Source: Clytia hemisphaerica (taxonomy: Eukaryota > Cnidaria > Hydrozoa > Leptothecata > Clytiidae). Taken from it: a DNA stretch of 64,000 nucleotides. A program made the translations under genes and the position numbers. This document shows positions 1 through 12,500 of the stretch, one piece after another. The notes below the pieces were generated by a model. That model saw only the letters and a program-made list of their open reading frames with translations. It did not search any database and was not told the DNA's origin. The DNA lies in the NCBI GenBank assembly GCA_902728285.1, contig CACVBU010000408.1, positions 317,878 through 381,877 on the forward strand. Reading direction: 5' to 3'. Each line of letters opens with the position of its first letter. Positions within the stretch are counted from its first letter, which is position 1.

Positions 1-818
1 TTAAAACTAAAATTAATTAATTTCGAAAAAATATCACTCGAAAACTTCTTCCGGTGCTGCCGGAGCAAGTGATTTTTATCACTTTCTAAAAGACCGTTTA
101 AAGATGGTTACAAAAAAATATTTGTCTCCGGGTGATGGACTGTGGTCAAATAAAATACTTAAATTCTTTGAGGATGATGGTTCAGCCATTAATGAAATTG
201 AATTTGTCACATCATTAGCAAATGGTACCCTAGTAGTGAACAACAGACCATGTCTCTTTAGCTTAGGAATTTTTAGAGTGTCTCTTATTTTGCTAGGACC
301 CTCCTGGCGCTCCGGAAACGTCCGGAGCACTTCCCCTAACTGTGCACACTGGTATTTTAAAAAAATCAGCCAACTCATGATAGTTTCGATATTGCGACCA
401 ATACTTTCGAATATAGCTGGCATTTTTCGCAGTCCTAACAGACCGAGAAAATTTTCTTGGCTTTAATATATATTCCATCATATAGGAGGATATTTTCGTA
501 AAAGGCCGAAATCCTGTGTAGGTCGAAAACTGAGGAACAGATAATGTGTTTTCTTGAAATATTTTTTGACTCATATTGAGTTACTTCATTCCATCTTAAC
601 TCATATTGAGTTACTTTCTTCCTTAAAGTCATTTTAGATCACTAGTTTTACATTGACGGATTTCTATGTCATCATATTTTCCTTTTCTACTCCAACCTGA
701 TTGATTTTCTGTGAATGTTCATTCTAGATTTTTGTTGTATTTGTATTGTCTTTTTGTTTTGTGGGTTTTTGTCTTTATTGTTTCCATTTTGAGTAGTTGA
801 AGGTTTTATACTTCTAGA
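1..818. other. No confident gene; open frames on both strands
   Basis: Overlapping open frames run on both strands over roughly 80-470. Neither has a recognisable motif or flanking splice signals, so I do not call a gene. A short direct repeat containing CTCATATTGAGTTACTT occurs twice at about 570-615. The rest is T-rich spacer. Confidence 0.4.
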
Positions 819-1420
819 CTATATATATAGCAAATTTTCGCTTGGGATCACGAATTTGTATTTCACGTGTTCATCATTGAAGACAACTTTTATTGGGCGC
901 AATCTAATTTTAAACTCTTTTCCGATTCGGGATACATAAGCTGGTTGAGTTTTGATATTGACATCTTCCAGCAGTTCATTTACAAAATCATGTACGTTTT
1001 CATTTTCAATTTCTTTTACACCATGGATAATGATGTTTGAGTCTCTTGATTGTTTCCACTGTTCTTCTACTTGCTCTTCTACTTTTTCACTCCGAATCAA
1101 TTGTTTGATATTTGTGATGCTTAATTCTTTGTGTGTTTTCGTGACCTCAGCAAAAATTTTTAATTGATTGACCCTTGTTTGGTTATTTACAGGTTTGGCA
1201 TTTACTGCATCTTCAATTTTTGCTGTCAATTTCTTTTCCAAGATGGAAAATTGATTTTGGATGAGATCGGTGACCTGATTCTTTTCTTTGTTGTACTCCT
1301 GGCACCTTGATTGTAATTCTTTGACAACGACATTAAGCCTCTTTTCATTTTTGCTTTTCGCCTTGATAATGCCTTCACACGCTGATATTTCTTTGTAACT
1401 GTGTGTACAGCATTTGATTC
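819..1420 (-). pseudogene. LINE ORF1 remnant (coiled coil + RRM-like)
   Basis: Read on the minus strand from about 1400 down to 819, this encodes a lysine/glutamate-rich coiled-coil stretch followed by an RRM-like segment with the motifs SNIIIHGV and YVSRIGK. The same order and the same motifs (NIIIHGV, YISRIGK) occur in ORF1 of the CR1-like element at 12-13 kb, so this is an ORF1 remnant of a related non-LTR retrotransposon. The frame stops soon after the RRM-like region, and no endonuclease or reverse transcriptase follows at lower coordinates. It is therefore a truncated copy. It is divergent from the 12-13 kb copy and probably belongs to another family. Confidence 0.7.
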
Positions 1421-1790
1421 TTCCTGATTAATCAGTCACCTTTTTCTGGTATGTGCACACAATGTAGCAAAAAGACGTTTTTTTTATGTGGCTTTGTCAA
1501 TATTTTGTCATCTTTTTGTTTAGGCTTTTGTAAATGTGTGCAAATTCAGATTTAACTGTCTGTTTCTTAACTTATTTTCGTATTCTCAGCCTGAGCAGTT
1601 CCTTTAACAATTCCTTATTTTTTGGACCATTTTCAAGTTCCTTATAAAAACGTGTTCTTTATTAAAAAAATGCGTATTGCTTTTCAATCACCCTCAAACA
1701 AAATGCATATATATATATCAACAGGGCCAGAGTTTGAGTACTGAGTACTAAATTAACATACTGTAACATTTCTTCAGATATATACCATAC
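1421..1790. other. AT-rich spacer
   Basis: AT-rich sequence with a short (TA)n tract near 1708-1718. I see no coding potential or defined repeat ends. Confidence 0.4.
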
Positions 1791-2417
1791 TTAGGCAATT
1801 ACTTTTTTATTTTCTGGTTTACGGACTTTATGAGGAAAAGTTTTGGACAGGAGGATGGAAAAAAAATTAAAATAAAATTTATGTTTTAATTTTTTTTTAT
1901 TTTCTTTAAAAAAGTTTAAAATCGGAGGCTGTCGGAGGAAATAAAATAGAATAAAGGGGGGGTCCTAATAAGGTCCGGGGGGGGGGTTGGAAAAAATCGA
2001 AAAATTAACAAGCGGGGGGGGCGTTTATTTGGCACCTAAGAGTAAAGGACTTTAAATAAAAGCAATTATAAAAATGAAGAAAATCCACTGTGTAGTACAC
2101 AAAGAGTTAAATAATTTAGTTCGTTTTTTGTGGATAGGGAAATTCCATGGGGAAGTTCCCTGACATTAAGGGAAATCAAAGTATCTTTCTTTACATTGAC
2201 AGAATAGGGCACAGCTGTGTTAGATCATTTAACTCCCTCGCTCTTTCTCTTCTTTTCTTTTTTTTTAGGTTTTTTTATTTATTTCTTCTTTTTTGAAGGT
2301 CGGAGGAGAAAAAGTAAATAAAAGTTTTTTAAATCTCGATTTTATTTTTTTTAAATTTTGGCAAAAATAACGTCGGCGGATCCGTAAACCAATAAATAAA
2401 AAAGCATTTGCCTTAGG
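1791..2417. mobile_element. Non-autonomous TIR element, about 630 bp
   Basis: The left end (about 1791-1828) and the reverse complement of the right end (about 2375-2417) share imperfect terminal inverted repeats containing GGCAA, CTTTTTTAT and GGTTTACGGA in the same order. The interior is AT-rich with G-runs near 1955-2025 and no coding capacity. The superfamily is unknown. Confidence 0.5.
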
Positions 2418-2699
2418 CTTAATTCTAACAAAAATAGCTCAACAGGGAATTGGGCAGTTCTAGAAAAAAAATATAACCCCCCTGTGGAAGACAGGGTTTT
2501 TAAAGATTTTTTTCACTTGAAAAGCTTGAAAATTTTGAAAAAGGTTCCAGAAAATGCATGATTTTCCTAATTTTTTGGTCATCTGTGTCAGAAAATGCAT
2601 AAAATTTGTTCTATAATCCAAGATTTTTCCCTATACAGCTGCATAAAATATAAGATAGGTTAGATCATAGATGCTTGCATCTAATGAGGCTTTCCCAGC

Positions 2700-2965
2700 G
2701 GTTTGCATGAATGCGTGAATGCGTGAATGGGCTTTTTTGGTTGCGTGAATGTATGAATTGAAAAAACTTGCGTGAACGTGAAAATCCATTTTTCTATTGC
2801 GTGAATGCGTGAATCTGCCCTGTTTTTTGAGTGATTGCGTGAATTTTCCCTTTTCACCTATTTTTGACAATTTCCCCGATTTTTTCTGAAAATTTCCTCT
2901 ATTATCCGAAAAATCGGGTTTGTGTGAATTTCAAGAAAAACTTGCGTGAATGCGTGAATTGAGAA
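2700..2965. repeat. GCGTGAAT minisatellite
   Basis: Degenerate tandem copies of TTGCGTGAATGCGTGAAT occur between about 2700 and 2965, interrupted by A/T-rich insertions. An open frame across it on the minus strand is a by-product of the repeat. Confidence 0.7.
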
Positions 2966-3355
2966 AAAAAATTGCATCACTGCTTGAATTTTGGGTCCGT
3001 TGGGGGGCCTCATCTATTGGATGGTAATTTCCTGGCCTGCATGTTTTTGTACCCATTCCTTAATGCAGGCAAATAAACTTCTTTCGATTTCAAGATAAAA
3101 ATCTACATCAAATTCTGTCATCAATCATGAAAAAAGGGCGAAAAAAAATCATTTAATACGGGGTTAGTCTGGTCAGTTTCCTGAAATAATCAGAACTTTG
3201 CGTTGCATCATAGAGGTAATAAAAGTTAGACTGAGTAACAACTTTTCTGTAATAACCAAAGAAGTCATAAGACTATTTAGAAATTTCTTTCTAATCAGCC
3301 TCCTTTGATTACCAATCATTGATAGCAAAGATCAGTCAAGATATAGATTACTTTA

Positions 3356-3656
3356 ATGGGATAAACTTTCACGGGGATTAAATTCCGCGGATTTCGAGGA
3401 TTTCGCGGATTTGGGTGTCATCCGCAAAAATCCGTGAAATTAAGTCCCAATGGAAATTTGAAAGGGCCTCATCCACGAAATATTTCTAAACAAAACTCAA
3501 AAAATGTCAAATAAATACTTTTTGAATGGTTACTGACGTCAAACAGGCGCTATTGATGTGTATTTCAACAACCAACATGCATGATTTGGCGAAATTTTTG
3601 AATGTCGCGGATAGGTCCAACCGCAAAATTTAATTCCCGCGAAAGTTTATCCCATT
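3356..3656. mobile_element. TIR MITE, TGGGATAAACTTT family
   Basis: Both ends read TGGGATAAACTTTC when the right end is reverse-complemented, and the similarity runs on through GGGATTAAATT. Length is about 300 bp with no coding capacity. A second, truncated copy lies at 10488-10615. Interior motifs such as CGCGGATTT and TCCGCGAAAT are shared between the copies. Confidence 0.75.
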
Positions 3657-3850
3657 TAAGTATGAGAACTAAAGTAAAGTTATTCCGTCAAACAAAACCT
3701 CATAATTATTTTTAGGTAAAATGAGAATTTGTTTCGAGTAACAATTTCTTTATAGTTCTAAAAGAAGTTTTTCATTTTATTGGGAAACTTTCGAGATGCA
3801 AACTTCTTCAAATTTTGTGATTTCTTTATTGTTTGTGGAAATTTCTTTGC

Positions 3851-4690
3851 TACCGGGTGCGCCACAAAAAGTTTCTCTCTTTGAAACTAATTTTCTCGAA
3901 ATCTAAGAATTCCAAAAGAACCATTTCTATTTCATTGAAAAGAAGAAAGATAAACTTAAATTTTGATATGTCATTTATTAAATTCGATTCATTAAATCAA
4001 AAGTTATGCTCAATCGAATGAAAAAGTTACTTTCAGAAAGTGCTCGAAATCGTTAAAAATCGACCTATTAAATTTTTATTTTAAAATTGGCGGTCGCAAT
4101 ATCCTTTACATGGTTAAAAGCATTTTTCAGTAACTTATTAACACATACATTTTAAAACTGAAGGGTCGAAAGGGTTTAAAATCTTCATCAAAATCACTTT
4201 AATTTACTTTTACCAAAATTTTCCTCAGATTTTTGGTTCTAGACTAGATAAAGTCTATGTAAGGCTGGATCTACCTGGAAACCCGTATTTGATGTATTAT
4301 TATGAATTTTACCAGATTTTTTGGCCTTTTTCGATGAATTTTCTTCATTTTATTGAAATTCAACCTTCCTTTATACAACAAAAGAAAGGTCATTTAGACA
4401 GCTAATTATCATTTTTAATGACTGAAACGAAATACTGATGTATCATGTAATTATGCTTCTGTTTGATTTGACAGGTCGATTTTTAACGTTTTTCAGCACT
4501 TTCCGAAAGTAACTTTTCTATTCAATTTAGCATAACTTTTGATCTAATGAATCGAATTTAATAAATGACCCATCAAAATTCAAGTCTATCTTTCTTCTTT
4601 CCAATGAAATAGGAATAGTTCTTTTAAAATTTTTCAGATTTCGAGAAAATTAGTTTCAAAGCGAGAAATTTTTTTGTGGCGCACCCGGTA
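3851..4690. mobile_element. Foldback TIR element, TACCGGGTG ends
   Basis: An 840-bp element begins TACCGGGTGCGCCACAAAAA and ends with the inverse of those bases. The two arms stay similar for about 230 bp, giving long imperfect inverted repeats around a centre near 4080-4470. It carries no gene. The terminal TA could be the target duplication, which would suit the Tc1/mariner group, but no transposase is present to confirm that. A shorter element with the same terminal TACCGGGTG lies at 57351-58075. Confidence 0.75.
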
Positions 4691-4849
4691 TAAATATCTT
4701 TAGATCTAAAATAGAAGCTGCCTCAAAATTTTGATAGAATATAGTTAAAAGATTGGCATTAGTAAATATATACTCTTTTATATTCGGCCATAATATGTAT
4801 AAACCTTTGCGATTCGTATTCATGTTGTCAATAATTTTTTTTCATTTGA

Positions 4850-4996
4850 CACCTCAATCAGTCATTTTGTAGAATAAAATGCAATTTTGTCAGTTGGGGT
4901 TATTTCCATAAGCTAGAGCAGGACACCTCAATCAGTCATTTTGTAGAATAAAGTGGAATTTTGTCAGTTGGGGTTATTTCCATAAGCCAGAGCAGG
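4850..4996. repeat. Tandem duplication, about 73 bp x2
   Basis: Two adjacent near-identical units each begin GACACCTCAATCAGTCATTT and end in AGAGCAG. The inner motif GTCAGTTGGGGTTA recurs near 43746, so the unit is part of a dispersed family. Confidence 0.8.
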
Positions 4997-6522
4997 GAAT
5001 ATCCATCATAAACCTCCAGACCACATCACCAGAGACGGTGTTTTCAATCGAACAACAAATCAGTCAAAACCGATTTTCATTAACTTTGGTTTGTTAATTT
5101 TTGCTAGAAAACTATTAAAACAGCTCTACTCCCTTGCTCTCAGTTTTTGAAAACACAATAAAAATAATGCAAAAAACACATTATACTCAAAAAAATAATA
5201 CAGCTGATTGTGCAATGACTTCATAAATTTACCTGACGGTCTTAAAGAAGGATTATTGTATGATATGTGCCAACCTGAACAAGGGTGTCTTTTTGGAACC
5301 TGAATGTTCCTGTTGGAAAGTTTAAAGAATTAAATCAAGCAAATTACATCTTTTTGCCTTTTGATGATTGAAATTTGGGATCAAATTAGCCCCAATAAAG
5401 GGTCATGAAATTCACAAAATGGAAAATGGTATAGCTTGAAACAGCTTGAAAATGCTCTTGCTGTTGATACATTCCTTCATGGATGCAAATTGAGGAAACA
5501 ACTTAGAATTTTCAGCTATTACATGCAAACAGCTCTTGAGTTTCATTGATTGATTCCAACAGGAGAGGAAACATCTCAAAATTTGTTTTTCCTTTAGCCA
5601 AACCTTTTGGAATTTTTAAAGTCGATTAATGTTTTACTTCTCAACTATGAAAATAACTCCAGAGCCATTGGATCCCCCTCTTAACATTTAGATATATTTT
5701 TTATTTTACACTGCTTCATAGTGTAAGGTGGTCTAATGTTGGCAAACCCCTTCTACCTTAACGGAACAAATTTTCATGGTTCACAGCTCAAAAATCCAAA
5801 GCTTGGCAGAATTCAATTTCGGGGTATGATTTTTATAATATGGCCTATTTTGCCATCAAAGACCAATTTAGAGGTAATTTTTTAAATCCTGAAAATATTT
5901 GTGTTTTGCGGAATTTACCTTTGCTGAACTGTCTAAGAACCGCAAAATTAAATGCCTCAAAAATTTGTTCCGCAAAAATTTCTTCTCTTAAGGTAGCTCT
6001 CACATCCTTTTTGAGAGATAGGGATATAGCCTACGTCATATCTTCCTTCGTTTCGAGCGTTAAACTCCTACTCTTTGGGATATGATATGAGCACTGCTTA
6101 TGTTTTGAATATTGAATTTCTCCGAATACATCGCATGCACACTGAGGTTTTTAAAGAACAATAGAGTTTCGAAGCTTAAGCCAATCAGCTGTGTTTTAAA
6201 CATTCTTTTATTTGAAATCTCTATTGATAAACATCATTTGTGAAAGTTGTCTATTATGTTTAAACCTATAAGCAATTCCCGGTGGGGGTTACTAGTGGCC
6301 GCCTAATAATGCAGTGCCTATAGACCAAGCGTAAGGCCTAAAAGCCCGGAGCTGTGTATTGTGTAGACTAGGAAAAATAAGAAGGTCAGAAGCAATGATT
6401 GAGAATTTATTTCTGTACTCAGCAGGCAGAGTTGGAAAATATCTTTTCAATAAGTGATTCCACCCTCCTATTCTTTTCAGTGACTTACTGTTTTTTTTAT
6501 GTTGACTTTTTTTTATTACCAG
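4997..6522. other. Intergenic sequence
   Basis: No confident exon seen. A GC-richer island at about 6275-6365 stands out from the AT-rich surroundings, but I do not recognise it. An ATG-led short frame at 6394-6453 precedes the first exon of the next gene without a consensus donor, so I left it out. Confidence 0.4.
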
Positions 6523-9500
6523 GGCTTCAGATTCTTTTCAATGTACTTGAGAGGCAGGGAAGAACTTTTGTTGAAAGTACAAAATGAACAAGTTGTAAGT
6601 ATTATAGCACCAGATAATTGAAGGATTGGCTTTCGTTTTAGGAAATGCTGTTTTGGTTTGATCTTTTTTGAAAAACAATATCCAAATTTTCATGGTTGCT
6701 AAGCTTGAATAAACGAATAAAACGCCCCCTCGAATAAACACCTCCTCCACACGTTAATACAGTAATTGTTAATATCAATTCTCCAGACATCACATCCTAT
6801 CACTCAAAGATTTGTTGAAGATGATGTCAGTAGCCAACATGGTCGAGAAAATCAAAATGAATTTGGTAAAGAACCAAATAATTCACACGATGATAAACCA
6901 CTTCCAAGACCTTAGTAAGTATTAGATAGCTTTTGTGTTTTATTTATATGGGAGCATAGGCCCCCCCCCCCCAGAAATTTGGGGGTACCTAAAAATAGTG
7001 CTAAAAAAGCTAGGTACCTGGAAGTATTCTTAAATTTAGGGGGTACCTGATATGTTGTGTGGTACCTGCATTTTCATTAGTGGGGGCGGGGGCTGTTGTT
7101 TTTGTATGAAGTATTTTCCTTGACTAACCCAATTTTCCAATTTTGAATCGAACCATTTCATTTCAAGACTTTATGAAAAGGGGGTAACTCAAAGTCTGGG
7201 GCTACTTTAGAATTCTAAAAGTTTTTGGGGTACCAAAAGGATTGGGGGTACCTGAACCCTGGAGGACCCTACGGGGAGCCCTCCTGCCTCTTTAGCAATG
7301 ATAAACAATTGTTTTTGCTAGCAGTGGCTGTTATGGAACTTGAGGATTTTTAGTAAATATATTGATTTATTTCCTCTTATCATCTCCAGATTTTTTCTCC
7401 CCCGAGGATTTAAAAGTATTCTGCATTATTAATTTCGTAACCATTACTTTTAATTTCAGTGATTCAATGATGTTATCAAAGAACACTCAGAGAAAGTATG
7501 CATCAATATTCTGTTAACCAATATTTTGCGTGATATCGATTTGCAAACAATTGATTCTTTATATGTAGACCATAAATCTTTACTGACTTGATTTGGAAGA
7601 AGCATCTGATAACAGTGTTGAAAATGTTGAAATCAGTCCAGTCGAATTTTCTAACATGTATTTCCATCCAAATAACAAAAAGCCTTTAAAGCAGAATTTT
7701 CGTGAAATTGGAGTCCAACTTTAGATTTTCCGTACAGATTAACCAAAGTTGGTTGCAGCACTGTGATAAAGAAACAAGCTCCAATATGAGTGTGTTAGAA
7801 CTATATTCAATGTTTAAAGTAGGCCAAACTCATCTGAATAAGGTTGATTGTTGAAGAAAACTATAATTCAGGGATGAAAATACGGTCAGACAATATCCCA
7901 CCTAAATTGCTACTTTTCCAACCAGTCTGACCCAAAAAAACATAATTTTCCATTTAAAACAACTATGGTACAATGACGAACATTTATTCGACCCACTTGA
8001 AATTGTCACTTCGAGTCTCATGTTCTTTGAGTTGAATCAAAAGTAATGAATGGTATGTTTTTTTTTAATTTCTTTTAGCTTGAGTGGTTTTCACTTTTTG
8101 GACATTGGATTACCTCCAGCAAGCCCTTGTGAAACAGATGCAGCCAATGCGGTATATTAATATTTGATATTGTTTCCTTGTGGTTGATCATCCATCCTTT
8201 AAATTGGCTTTACCCTATCCATTAGCTCTAAATCTAACCTTTCTATAATTCGAACGAAAATATTTGTCCCCTCAGCTAAAAATAGACGATATCGGCTTAA
8301 CATGAAAACTCAGATTTGATCCCCGAGAATTCCCCACAATGCTTTGCGCAGGAAAAAGTTCGCGGTGAAATATTTTCCGCGCAAAGCATTGTGGGGAATT
8401 CTCGGGGATCAAATCTGAGTTTTCATGTTAAGCTGATATCGTCTATTAGTATAAAACTCTTTCAGTATTCGAATCTTTCTCAGCTTCGAAGAAAATTCTT
8501 GGTCCTCTGAAGATCGAATTAGCGAAAGTGAGCTGTATTGTTATATTTCTTTATGTGAAGTCGTTCAAATCAACTGATCATTATAAGCTTATAACAAAGC
8601 CCGAAAAGATGACGAAACTCAAAAATCAATAAAAAAATTAATTAATAATTAATAATTAATGAGTTTTGTATTTAAGACATGGAAAATTATTTATTATCTT
8701 TTCATTTTGTAGGAATATTCTTCGACTTTGTTTCTGATAGCGGCTTATGCTCGGTACAAGAATCCTTATGTCTGGGTATGTGTTTAATTTCTTTTTTTGA
8801 TTTCAAGTTTTTCTTACTATGAACCTATTTCTGTAGGGATTGCTGGGGAAAATACTCGTTTTTGCTCCGGCCTAGGAGCCTTTAATTCTCTCTTCCGACA
8901 ATCGTCAAGACATTTTTTGTCTGTTTATCTAATCCGATGATCTATTCCGATTTAACAAAAACGAATCACTGATTCCGATAATACTGTGATTTGATTGGCC
9001 GAAAGTATTTAGAAAAAATGGCTATCGAAAGGTCGTGGACTGGTGAGCTGTGAATACATACTGGCAAATCTCAGTGAAAAATTGATCATTTTCATCCTTA
9101 TTCATGATGTTTTGGACATGATTTATGAGAAGTTACATGGTGCGTTGTACGTTGTACTGCTACTGTATACTGAATTCAAATACGTGTGTTTCTCATGATT
9201 TTATGCTGTAAAAATGATCTATTTTGGACTTTAGGTCATTTTTCATGATGATATAATTGGTGGTTGTCCCTTTTGGATTTTCAAACTTGACAATGAAACT
9301 TTCAAACACACAGCCATTGATACACAGTATTTTTTGTGGTGTTATGTATGGCTGAAAATGATCCTGCTTTGGACTTTGTTATTGTCGTATTCATCATCGG
9401 CTGGCGACCGTTCCTTTTGATTTTTCAAACCCGACACAGATTTTTTACAAACATATCACTATGAGAATTCAATAAAGGATACTGAAACACAGTTCCTGTA

Positions 9501-12500
9501 TAAATTTTAACGAGATTGGAGAAATTTTCACAGTTTTATGGCTGAAAATGATCGTTTTGGACTTTGTCGTAATTTCGTCGCGGCTGGCGACCATTCCTTC
9601 TTTTGATTTTTCAAACCCGACACAGATTTTTACAAACATATCACTATGAGAATTCAGTAAAGGATACTAAAACACAATTCCTGTGTAAATTTGAACAAGA
9701 TCGGAGAAATTTTCACAGTATTATGGCTGAAAATGATCGTTTTGGACTTTGTCGTAATTTCGTCGCGGCTGGCGACCATTCCTTTTGATTTTTCAAACCT
9801 GACACAGATTTTTTACAAACATATCACTATGAAAATTCAGTAAAGGATACTAAAACACAATTCCTGTGTAAATTTGAACAAGATCGGAGAAATTTTCACA
9901 GTATTATGGCTGAAAATGATCGTTTTGGACTTTGTCGTAATTTCGTCGCGGCTGGCGACCATTCCTTTTGATTTTTCAAACCCGACACAGATTTTTTACA
10001 AACATATCACTATGAGAATTCAGTAAAGGATACTAAAACACAATTCCTGTATAAATTTGAACAAGATTGGAGAAATTTTCACAGTATTATGGCTGAAAAT
10101 GATCGTTTTTGGACTTTGTCGTAATTTTGTCGCAGCTGGCTACCGTTCCTTTTGAATTTTCAAACCCGACACAGATTTTTTACAAACATATCACTATGAG
10201 AATTCAGTAAAGGATACTAAAACACAATTCCTGCGTAAATTTGAACAACATCGGAGAAATTTTCACAGTGTTATAACTGAAAATGATATTTTTTGGACTT
10301 TGTCGTAATTTCATTGGCTGGGGCGACCGTTCCTTTTGAACATTTTTCAAACGCGAAACAGGTTTTTTCCAAATATAACACTATTTATTACATACACACA
10401 ATTGAACCATTTTATTTGGTTTATCCTACTCTTCTCCAAGTATTATCCCAGCAGAAAAAATAATGCTTAGCTAAAAACCCGTGGCTTAATGGGATAAACT
10501 TTTGCGGGGATTAAATTTTGCTGATTTCGCGGATTTGGGCGTCATCCGCGAAATTAAGTCTCAATGGAAATTTGGAAAGGCCTCATCCGCGAAATATTTC
10601 TAAACAAAACTGGTTATTTATTGGTGATTTCCAGCGCAGCTGGTTTATTTTTCAATTAAATAGCTCAGTTAGTTTTCAAGATTCAAATTTACTTTCAACT
10701 TTTTGAATTTTACATATACCTACGTCTTTAACCGAATCTTTTCCATAACGACGATTGGCGGCCGGTCATCACTCATCGATTATGTCTATATTCTCTTTTC
10801 TCTGTTACGCTTACGCTTCTTTGTAGCATCGATACTTTGGTGCATTTTAAGTTAATGATTTTGTCTTCGGTTGTTTGTTTTCGGTCAGCCAACTTTTGTT
10901 TTCTTGTTGACAAAAAAAAAGAATATTCATACTAGAAAACAATTATACGGGTTTTTTTTAAGCACACAAAAATCCAAAAAGCTGGCTTGGAGATGCTTGG
11001 ATCTAGAGATCGACAATCATGAAAAATGCTTGAAGGATGCTTATATCCTAAGCCAAATTTTAGGGAAATTTCGAAAATTCGTAAAATCCCAGCCAGAAAC
11101 AGCCAAAATCGAAAAATATAGGCTCAGATAATGCTTCACATTTGCTTAAATGATTGCCATATCCGAGGTTAGATATGCTTATAAGTGCAATGCTTATAAA
11201 AAACATGTGTTTAAAACCTTATAGGTACGATCGAATCACCATCGATTAATTTCATTCACCGAGTGCCATACCTCACAAGACGAAGTCTATCAAATTCAAG
11301 ACAGTCCATTGAAATTGAAATCTACCACTAATTGGAGACATAAAGGTACAAAACAAGTTTTTTTTTGAACAAAAAGGTCCGGTACATTATGGTTTCGGCT
11401 GTTCCTTTTTTATAATCTTCCAGCTTATATGTTCTTGAATTTGATTTGAAAGGATCAATAAAGGTTTGTTATACAGAGATATTCGATTCTGTACAAATCG
11501 GGTGGAGGCTCAATATGCTTAGCAAAATCTCATTTTCAGCCTTAATTTGTGCTTATTTATATGCTTTGACTTCGATTAGTTGATTTTCTTTGGGTTTATG
11601 AAAATTTAAGTCGGAACATCGATTCTGCTCAAAGAATGAATTTTTTTGTAATTTGGCGCCGCAGGTGAAAATCTTTGGTATAAGAAAGCTCAAACAGCTT
11701 TAAAAGTAACCCTAAGAAAAGCTGCATGATTTATTTTGCATTTCAGGTATGCTTAGCATTATGCTTATTTTTTTACTGAAATTGAGCCTAAGCATGATTA
11801 TAAATTGACGTCAAATACAATTGAGTAAGGTCACATCTGATAGCGACAGTCAAATTCAACAAAATCTGAGTTTTTCTGAAAAATCATGAAAAATCGCTAC
11901 TAGACCCACTCAAATTCATCAAAAACATCAACCAATTCAACTTAAACATCACCATAACCAACCATCATGACGTCCACGAGGAATAGAAATACTCCAAATC
12001 CGCTTTGCAGTCCTTCATCCTGTGCTGACGACCAAAACGAAGAAAGTTTAACCTGCTCGAAGTGTAATCGACTAGTGCACTACATTTGTACAAGGCTACC
12101 ACCCTACATGATTGCAGTCTGTAAAGACGGGAGAAGAACTGCGAACGCATGCAAATACGTGTGTCAAAATTGTGTGAAAGTAATAAAGATCTTTTGGTCC
12201 TCTCCCCTCAACCTGGACCTCAACCATCCCTGCGAACGGCCGCCGAGCTTGCAAATTAAATGAGACGATTAAAGAAAACGAAAAGACAATTAAGAAATTG
12301 AAGTCTAATGAACAACACCTTCTCGAGATTATTGAATCTCAAAAAAAAGAGCTCACTAATCTAGAGAAGAAATTGTCTAATGACCCGGCGTTTCATACTG
12401 TCGAATATGTAGAGAGTAAACTGGAAAAGAAACTAGAAACTTCCGAACGGAAATCTTAACATCATTGAAAGAGGAATGTAAAAAATCGTATGCTGCAGCC

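Noticed and set aside
79-466. Overlapping open frames of 114 and 120 codons on opposite strands
   Set aside because: Neither shows a motif, splice signal or coding bias that favours one over the other.
9205-10375. CRISPR-like reading of the tandem arrays
   Set aside because: Units are contiguous 160-185-bp tandem repeats with no short repeat and unique spacer alternation, and the DNA is eukaryotic.
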